Assembly (NCBI RefSeq): GCF_020509005.1
Contig: NC_063012.1
Coordinates: 2,976,001-3,040,000, forward strand
Direction of reading: 5' to 3'
DNA from: Fulvia fulva
Lineage: Eukaryota > Ascomycota > Dothideomycetes > Mycosphaerellales > Mycosphaerellaceae
DNA: 64,000 nucleotides
Position numbers and translations under genes: made by a program. Of this stretch, positions 57,004 through 64,000 are shown piece after piece. How positions within the stretch are numbered: the first letter of the stretch is position 1; the number at the start of each line of letters is the position of its first letter. The notes under the pieces are model-generated. The model made no database searches. It was not told the DNA's origin and saw only the letters and a program-made list of their open reading frames with translations.

Positions 57004-59830
57004 GGTTAATCAACTCCGCTACACTCTTAAACGAGGTAACGATAAGGGATATAAACATTCCTCTAGATACGGACGGGTTCTCGGAAGACTTTACTAGGTA
57101 TAGAGTAGCCTCTTTAGTAGACTTATTTTCGGGGTACGACTAGATCACGCTTAACGAAAGTAGCCGATATTTAACGGCCTTTATAACGCCTCTTAGGCTT
57201 ATACGGTATATAACGTTACTATAGAGTACGGCGAACTTAGTTACTTAGTTCGTACGGGTAGTAACTAAGGTTTTAATAGACTATATTTCTTACCGAGCAA
57301 AACTATTTCTTAATAATATCGGCGTAAAAGGTCCTACTAAGGACTATAGTAACGCTAAGGTAGAGCCTAGCCTTCGACGATCGGTCGTAGAATATATTAT
57401 ATCCCTTAACCTTAATCTTACGGACCTAGAGAGGGCCGGAGCGGTAGTCGTAGGAGAGAAGTCGTAGTAGCTTTATAGGACCCTAAAGATTGTAGGCTAC
57501 ATTACTAGCCCGAGCGGCCGCTATCTAGATCCTAAGGTAGTAGCTAAGATCTTAAACTAGCTAACCCTAAAGTACGTAAAGGACGTTCGAGTTTCTATTA
57601 GGATCTATATTTACTTCCGGATTTAGGTCCCCTAGTTCGTAATCGTCGCTCGGCTAATATATAAGCTTTTAAGGAAGGACTTCGAGTTTATCTAGACTAA
57701 GAATAAGCAGTTCTCGAAAGAGAACCTAGCAAGATTCTTAGTAATAGTACTAGCGTTAGTAACTATCTCCTACGCCCTAGGAGCTAGTAGGATCTTCGTT
57801 TCTATTAACGCGAGTAGTATTAGGTAGGGTTATATAATATCGTAGGAATTACTAGATAACACTCGACGAAGATACCTAGTAAGGTATAAGAGCGGTACCT
57901 AGAACGTAAACGAGGCTAAGTATAATATAGGAAAGCGGGAGTACCTCGGAGTACTAAAGGGCCTTAAGAAGGTGTAGCTCTACCTCGTAGGAGTAGACTT
58001 TATCCTCGAAGTTAATACTAAAACGCTAGTATAGTAGTTAAATCGGCTAGTATCCGATATTCTAAACTCTATAATAGTAAGGTAGGTTACTTAGATCCGG
58101 CTATTTACCTTTAAAGTAAGGCATATCGATAGGAAGAAGTACTCCGGACCGGATATACTATCTCGTAAACTACCTATAGCTAAGGAGCTTACGGAACCTA
58201 ACGATAATATTAATAAGATAATTAACGACAGATTCTTCCGTTACGCCGAGCTAGTTAACACTTTCCCCGTTATTCTAGAGCGTAAACGACTCCTCGAACC
58301 CTAGTATAGTAACAATTCCGAGCTTATAGCTTATATTCTAGTATATCGAACACGACCGGAAGGGGTCACCCGGACTAAGTATCGAAACCTCGTTAAGAAG
58401 AGTCCTCGGTACTACTTAAGAGACAAGCTCTTGTTTTATTAGCGGCGAAGGGTTGTACCGATATAGCTAGTAGTAGACGATAATAATACTTAGAAAGAGA
58501 TCGTAACATACTGTTATAAAAAGTATAGTCACCGGAGTATAGAGCTAGTATATAATCTTGTTACTAGCCGGTATTACTAGGAGGGCTACTTCTCCGACGT
58601 ATTAAATTAGGTAAGGACTTATACTCCTTATAACTTTCGCGAAGGTAACTAGAGAGTAGGAGAAATGTACTTATCGACTTAGTAGGTTATAGGAGAGAGG
58701 TAGTACTACGATCTCGTCTACGTATATAGAAACGGGTACTTACTTATCGCCCGAGAAGCTCTAAGTAGGTAGATTAAGGCGAAGGTCGTACGGAAGCCTC
58801 TAAATTCGCGGGCGATTACTAAGTTCTTATAGGAGATAGTATTTAGCCGGTATAGATACTACTATAAGATTGTACTTAATAACGCTAGTATTAACGAAGG
58901 GAAGATAGAGAGGATGCTTATTAGTATAGGTATTAAGTATATCCGGATCTTACCCTACTATCCGTAGTTAAATATAACTATAGAAGTAGGACATCGACCT
59001 GTTCTAGCTATATTAGCTAAGCTTACTAAGAACACCTATAAGTCCTAGGAACGATAGATTGCTACGGTACTTTAGGCTAATAGAACTACGGTATCTAGAA
59101 TTACGGATATAACGCCGGCGGAGGTCCTATATAGCTATCGTACTATTCTCCCGATTAAGGTAGAATACCCGATATAGGCGAACTATAAATAGGGATCTAT
59201 TAGATCAATAGAGGAGCTATTAGCTATTCGGGCGCGTTAATTATAGGTACGGGACATAAGTCTTTAGGAGTTATAGTTACGAAGAGTAAGGCTTTATAAC
59301 CTAAGTAAGGAATACTTCGATACTAAACGTAGTATTAACTTCTAGAGGTTCTAGGTCGGAGATCTTATAGTTAAGTTCGACAAGCCGTATAAGGATAACC
59401 TCTCTAGAAAGATTAGTTACCGCTAGCTTAGGCCGTATTATATAGCTAAGGTGTACTCGGGGTTTAGTATATACGTCCTCGAAGAGCTTAATAGTACGAG
59501 GTTAAAGAGTATATAAGCCCGAGAGAACTTAAAGCTAATCCTATAGTTAAGACCGGACCCGGAGCTTAATCTTCCTAAAGCTAAAGACATTATAGCGCTA
59601 GAGGATAGGGTCAATGTCGCGAATGTCGAAAAAGGCGATCTTCCGAACGAGAATAGACCTACTACGTCCGAATCTAACGACGAAGAGGATGACAATATAC
59701 TTCTAATAGGCATTAATAGAGCTACTACACTTCCGGAACTAGAATCTAAGCCGACGAGACGATAGGTACGGCCTTATAACCTTACTATAGAAGAGATAGC
59801 CAAATTCACTAGGATTTAGGTTAAAGGAGG
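57004..59830 (+). pseudogene. RIP-mutated Ty3/Gypsy relic G5 (RT-RNase H-IN)
   Basis: The frame starts inside RT (DINIPLDTDGFSEDF near 57050, VASLVDLFSGYDQITL near 57108) and continues through a distinctive RT thumb region (VVGEKS, KIVGYITSPSGRYLDP near 57490, YFRI at the usual YYRIWI position). RNase H is at about 57740-58160 (NEAKYNIGKREYLGVLKGLKKV near 57910, HIDRKKYSGPDILSRK near 58120). Integrase is at about 58440-59250 (INEGKIERMLISIGI near 58893, VGHRPVLAILAKLTK near 58985). A LYRT..LPIKVEYP block and a C-terminal YIAKVYSG..LEEL stretch follow. This belongs to a Pezizomycotina Gypsy lineage distinct from G2-G4. The 5' half is absent, replaced by the LINE D end. Confidence 0.82.
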
Positions 59831-60500
59831 GATAGGACTTTATTATTTCTTTTTCTTAGGCGTAAGGAGTTTACTTAGTAGTTTTAGTTTCTAACCTTAA
59901 TTTGACTAGCTTCTAGTTCTAGTACCTAGTTTCTAGCGTGCTTAACTAATTTCTAGGCTTTATCCTTAATTTAAGAGTAGGCTTACTACGAAGACTAGAC
60001 TTTAACTTAGCCTCCTTAGCCCCTTATAGAATAAACTTACGATCTCCTTAATATCTCTAGACTAACTACTTAACTAGACGCCGGATCCGCCTTCCTTACG
60101 TATAACTTATAGGTATAGTTTCTTAGTTTATATTAGCGTAGCGGAGGTGAAACTAGGGACAGTTTCGTAATAGAGGAGGATATATTAACGAGCTAAGGGC
60201 CCCCTTTAGACCCTGAAATTTGCGCGTCGAATCTCGTTAACCTTTAACGGTTAATTACGTAGTAGGGGTGTATAGGGGTACTACTAAGATATATATACTT
60301 AGGAGGCGACCTTAGTAGGAAGCTAGGATTTACGAAGAATCTCTCTATAAGGCAAAATACGGGAATCTAAAAATTTCAAATTTATTATCTTTTAGGATCT
60401 TAGTATATATTTTACGGCCCGCGGACTAGTAAATATATATACCTACGCGTAAGTAATCCTAAGGTCACTAGGCGCGCCCTTACTTACTAGGGTAGTTGGT
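59831..60500. other. AT-rich non-coding stretch between G5 and G6
   Basis: No coding frame is recognisable. A purine tract AAAGGAGGGA at 59824-59833 could be the G5 polypurine tract, in which case a degraded LTR would start near 59835. No second copy exists in the window to prove this. CpA and TpG are depleted as elsewhere. Confidence 0.4.
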
Positions 60501-63500
60501 CGTCTATACTAGCTACGCTAGTAAGACCGCTACTTCCGCTATCGTAAATCTAGATATACCGGCCTCGACCCCGTATATATTCTTTATAACTCCCGCGGTA
60601 AGTAGCGTACTAGCGACGTTAACCGCGAGATACCTATCGCTTTTAACGCTATAACCGACGCGCTAGCCCTCTAGATCGAAGTACTACCCGTTTAGGGAAA
60701 TGCCTAGCTCCTTAGTACCGTTACGCTAAAGGAGTAATATATAAATCTACGAATTATAAACACGAAGAACAAGACTACGAGATATATACCTAAGAGAAAG
60801 AATACCTATATATAGTAACAGCTAAGGGTGACACCTATACGCCTAGATATATAACTAACGTAAAGAAAGTATATAGTATATACTAGTACTATAACTAGGA
60901 CATTAGGTAGAAAAGTAAACGTACTTACCCTCTCTAACACTAGCGCCTCCTCTAAGTTTATTAACCTAAGATTCGTTCGCGTAAACAAAGTTCCTACCTT
61001 TAAGTTAGAAAGGCTAAGGCGCCTACGTATAGCTAACGGAGCGGCTATACGACTACTCGAAGTAGTACTAATAGACGTTACTATCGGTAGCTATACTAGT
61101 TAAGAGCTATACTACGTTACTAACCTTAATAAGTACGACCTAGTACTAGGTATCTCCTAGCTCGAAGAACACGACCCTTTGTATAGCTTTAAATATAAGA
61201 TACTTAGCTTCGATAAGCCTACCTACTACTAATATTATTACTAGAACGGCATACCTTATACAATTATAATAGAAGGTAGTAAGCCCGAGGCGCCGAAACT
61301 AGTACTACCTAAGCTAGAACCCGATATCTATTTCATTAGCGCGGACGCCTATTATTATATAGCGAAGTAAGCCTAGAAGCGATAAGACTAGCTAGACGCC
61401 GATAAGCTCTTCGTACTATAGCCGGAGGGTTTCGACGACGAGGAGCATACCTCTACCTCCGCTATATCGCTAGATAATTTAGAAATCTTTATAAATAGGA
61501 ATAAGGTATAGGACCCGAAGCCTAAGCTACCGCCCGAATATTACGACCTAGCCGACGCCTTTAGGTGTAAGAGCGAGTTTAAGCTACCTAAGTATAGCCC
61601 GTCCGACTATATAATTAACTTAAAACTAGGATTAGAAGCGTAGCGACCCTATAAGAAGGCCTTTAGTATAAACTCGGATTAGCTAGTAGTCGTTAAGAAA
61701 TTTATTAATAATAGTATAGCTAACGTTACGGTCGAACTATCTAAATTAGACATGTCGTCTCCCGTATTAATTATTAAAAAGCTAGGAGGCGGGCTCCGCG
61801 TCTACGTCGACTACCGCGCCCTAAATACTATTATAGTTAAGGACCGATACCTAATACCTCTATTAAGGAAGACACTTAACCGAGTTTCTAAGGCCAAGTG
61901 GTTTAATAAGCTTAATATCGTCGCCGTATTTACAAATATATATATCTATAAGGGGGACGAATAGATAACCGCCTTTATTACTAGGTATAGATTATACTAG
62001 TTTAAGGTCCTTCCGTTCGGCCTCTATAATAGCCCTAGTAGTTAGTAGCGTAAGATCAACTACATCCTCCGAGAATTCCTAGACGACTTCGCTATAGTAT
62101 ACCTCGATAACGTCCTGATTTATACGGACGGCCCCTTAGATAATTATAGAGCTTACGCACGAAAGGTCCTATATAGACTACGGGATATAGGGCTACTAGT
62201 AGACATCGACAAGTGTGAATTCCACGTCAAACGGATCAAATACCTAGGCCTTATTATTACGACGGAGGGCGTTAAGATAGACCCTATAAAGATTAAAGCT
62301 ATTATAAACTAGGAGGTGCCTCGTAACGTTAAGGACGTTCTTACGTTCCTTAGCTTTACTAGATTCTATAGGAAGTTTATCTACGCCTTCTCTAAAGTAA
62401 CCGCGTGCCTTATAGACCTTACGAAGGTAGGTAAAAAGAGTAAAGTCGACGGTAAGGTAGTTAAGAAGCTACCCTTTATATAGACCTAATAGTACGATAT
62501 AGCTTTTAAGGAATTTAAGTAGCGCTTTAGCTAAGTAGGTATACTAGCCTATTATTGACTAGGCGAGCAGATTTAGGTAGAAATAGACTCTAGCGACTAG
62601 GTTAATATAGGGGTACTATTATAGATAATTAACGGCGTCCTTAGACCCGTAGCGTTCTACTCGAAGAAGCTTAGTCCGTAAGAATATAATTACGACATTT
62701 ACGACAAAAAGCTACTAGCTATCGTTAAGGCGTTCGAGAAATAGTAACCGGAACTTATCGGCGCTATAGACGATAAGCTAGTTCGGGTACTTACCGATTA
62801 CTATAATCTTAAGTACTTTATAACTACTAAGTAGCTTAACCGGCGCTAGGTACGCTAGGCTAAGTTCCTATCCTAGTTTAACTTTAAGATTACCTATCGC
62901 CCGGGCGCCTAAGGAACGAAACTAGATAGTCTTACCCGTCGCTCTTAGGATATACCGGCGGGGGTAGACGATACTAGAACGTAGTATTAATAATAGACTA
63001 TTCTAAAACCCTATAACCTAGACATCGTTACTTAGTTTACTATATAAGTATAGAACAACCTACTAATAAACTATTAAGTACTATTAATTTGCGACTCGGA
63101 CGATAAAGAAGAAGACTACTATACTAGTAATATCGCTACCCCCCGGCGATTAACCCGCCTCGCCTAGTAAGACGTAATATAGCCGCTACTCGAACTAAAC
63201 GACGTCGAGGTAGGTAGTGACGTCGACTCGGAACTAGATAGTAGAGTCCTAGTCGAAGAGATGCCTAGTAACGAGTAACCTATCGAAGGAAGTATAGAGC
63301 CGTTAGTTAAACCTACGCTACTAGAGGAACGGGAGTGAACGGAGTTATATAAAGAAGAACTATATATAGAAGTATATAATAGCCGGTCTATAACGACATA
63401 TATACTTAAACTAAAGTCCGATCTCTAGTAGGGGATCGCTAACATATAGCTATAATAATAGAAGATCGCCGTATTAGATTACGAAATTATCGTAGATCGA

Positions 63501-63840
63501 CTATACGTTAATATAGCCTTATATATCCTAGCCTTTTAGAACCTCCGTACCCGGATAGTACGTAAATACTATAATAGTAGAGTAGCTAGCTACTAAGGTA
63601 TAGTAAGGACTTTTAATCTACTATAGAGGCAAAACCTCTTCTAGCCTAGTATAGTAAGTAACGTCGTAAGATACGTACGATACTACCTAATATATAGGCG
63701 CTCGACTCTATTAAGACTAATAAAGCAATACACCCTATCCCTATACTATACGCCCGGTTACGAATAGGAGTATATCGTAGTAGACTTTATCGTCGACCTA
63801 CCCGCTAGTAAAGATCCCGATACTAGACTAATCTATAAAT
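60500..63840 (+). pseudogene. RIP-mutated Ty3/Gypsy relic G6 (gag end-PR-RT-RNase H-IN start)
   Basis: A collinear plus-strand frame reads through RIP stops. A protease-like region is at 60916-61170 (VNVLTLSNTSASSKFI, where the expected DTGA reads NTSA, and YDLVLGIS near 61136). RT is at about 61740-62420, with the still-open stretch GGGLRVYVDYRALN near 61787, FNKLNIVAVF (catalytic Asp now Asn) near 61905 and YLDNVLIYT near 62100, again with one Asp lost. RNase H is at about 62570-62960 ([34 protein letters not shown]). An acidic linker and the start of integrase follow, to VVDFIVDLP near 63780. It is cut at about 63840 by the 3' end of a minus-strand LINE A. Confidence 0.85.
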
Positions 63841-64000
63841 ATATTATAATATATATATTGTTTATTAAGCTGTTATAGTGCCTCCTAGCCTATATAGCTA
63901 TTCTACGTACTTCTATCTTACAAAGGGAAACCGCTCGCGGTGAAAACCCCTCTCCTCTCCTATACTACTATTGTCCGTTATTTGCCTTCCCGCTTTCCTT
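63841..64000 (-). pseudogene. LINE A, 3' end, continuing beyond the window
   Basis: The reverse complement matches the 3' end of the LINE A body at 43390-43490: the GGGGTTTTCACCGCGAGCGG block near 63950-63930, the stretch around CTATATAGGCTAGGAGG, and an AT-rich tail near 63845. The rest of the element lies outside the window. Confidence 0.85.

Noticed and set aside
59438..59713. 91-codon minus-strand frame, Ser-rich
   Set aside because: It is antisense to the acidic C-terminal part of G5 pol; low-complexity shadow.
60806..60988. 60-codon minus-strand frame with a hydrophobic stretch
   Set aside because: It is antisense to the G6 gag-protease region and has no supporting motif.
61752..61964. 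70-codon RT-like plus-strand frame as a gene
   Set aside because: It is a stop-free piece of the G6 RT; the frame is broken on both sides and a catalytic Asp is lost.
1..64000. tRNA, rRNA, CRISPR array or host protein gene
   Set aside because: No cloverleaf, rRNA core, spaced short repeats or intact non-transposon frame was recognised when reading both strands by eye; a tRNA or covariance-model scan was not possible.

Overview
The window is a transposon graveyard from a filamentous ascomycete (Pezizomycotina) genome. I find no host gene, tRNA, rRNA or CRISPR array in its 64 kb. Nearly all of it consists of retroelement relics damaged by repeat-induced point mutation (RIP): CpA and TpG are largely converted to TpA, CpG is kept, Trp and Gln codons have become TAG/TAA stops, and Cys codons have become Tyr. 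Tad-like LINEs, chromodomain Ty3/Gypsy elements and a hAT relic, all RIP-mutated, fit a heterochromatic block (centromeric, subtelomeric or a repeat island) of an ascomycete. The species cannot be named from this sequence.

One element is intact and young: a Ty3/Gypsy chromovirus at 21188-27478 (+). It has 520-bp LTRs that differ at one base, a 5-bp target duplication GCCGG, a gag with a CCHC knuckle, a -1 frameshift signal, and a pol carrying protease, RT, RNase H, DD35E integrase, GPY/F and chromodomain. It sits antisense inside an older RIP-damaged Gypsy element (17385-30981, 184-bp LTRs, TSD ATACG), which in turn sits inside a LINE. A RIP-mutated relic of the same chromovirus family opens the window (1-2238).

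Layout: 1-2238 relic of the intact family; 2239-5480 second Gypsy relic; 5490-8483 LINE A; 8484-10555 hAT transposase relic split by a short LINE B copy; 10723-13606 chimeric LINE 1; 13633-17384 and 30987-31715 LINE B, split by the nested Gypsy pair; 31716-36930 LINE D copy 1; 36943-51456 Gypsy G4, split by chimeric LINE 2 (38101-43502, itself split by chimeric LINE 3 at 38718-41505) and by a full-length LINE B (44542-49491); 51497-57003 LINE D copy 2; 57004-59830 Gypsy G5; about 60500-63840 Gypsy G6; 63841-64000 the 3' end of a LINE A.

The most unusual structure is a module of about 1.07 kb that is not part of the full-length LINE seen here. It is fused 5' to 3' halves of three different LINE families. 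Each chimera is bounded by its own 13-16 bp target duplication. This closely resembles the MINE/WEIRD chimeric retrotransposons described in Magnaporthe. In chimera 1 the LINE half also has the opposite dinucleotide signature to everything around it: CpG is almost absent while CpA and TpG are kept.
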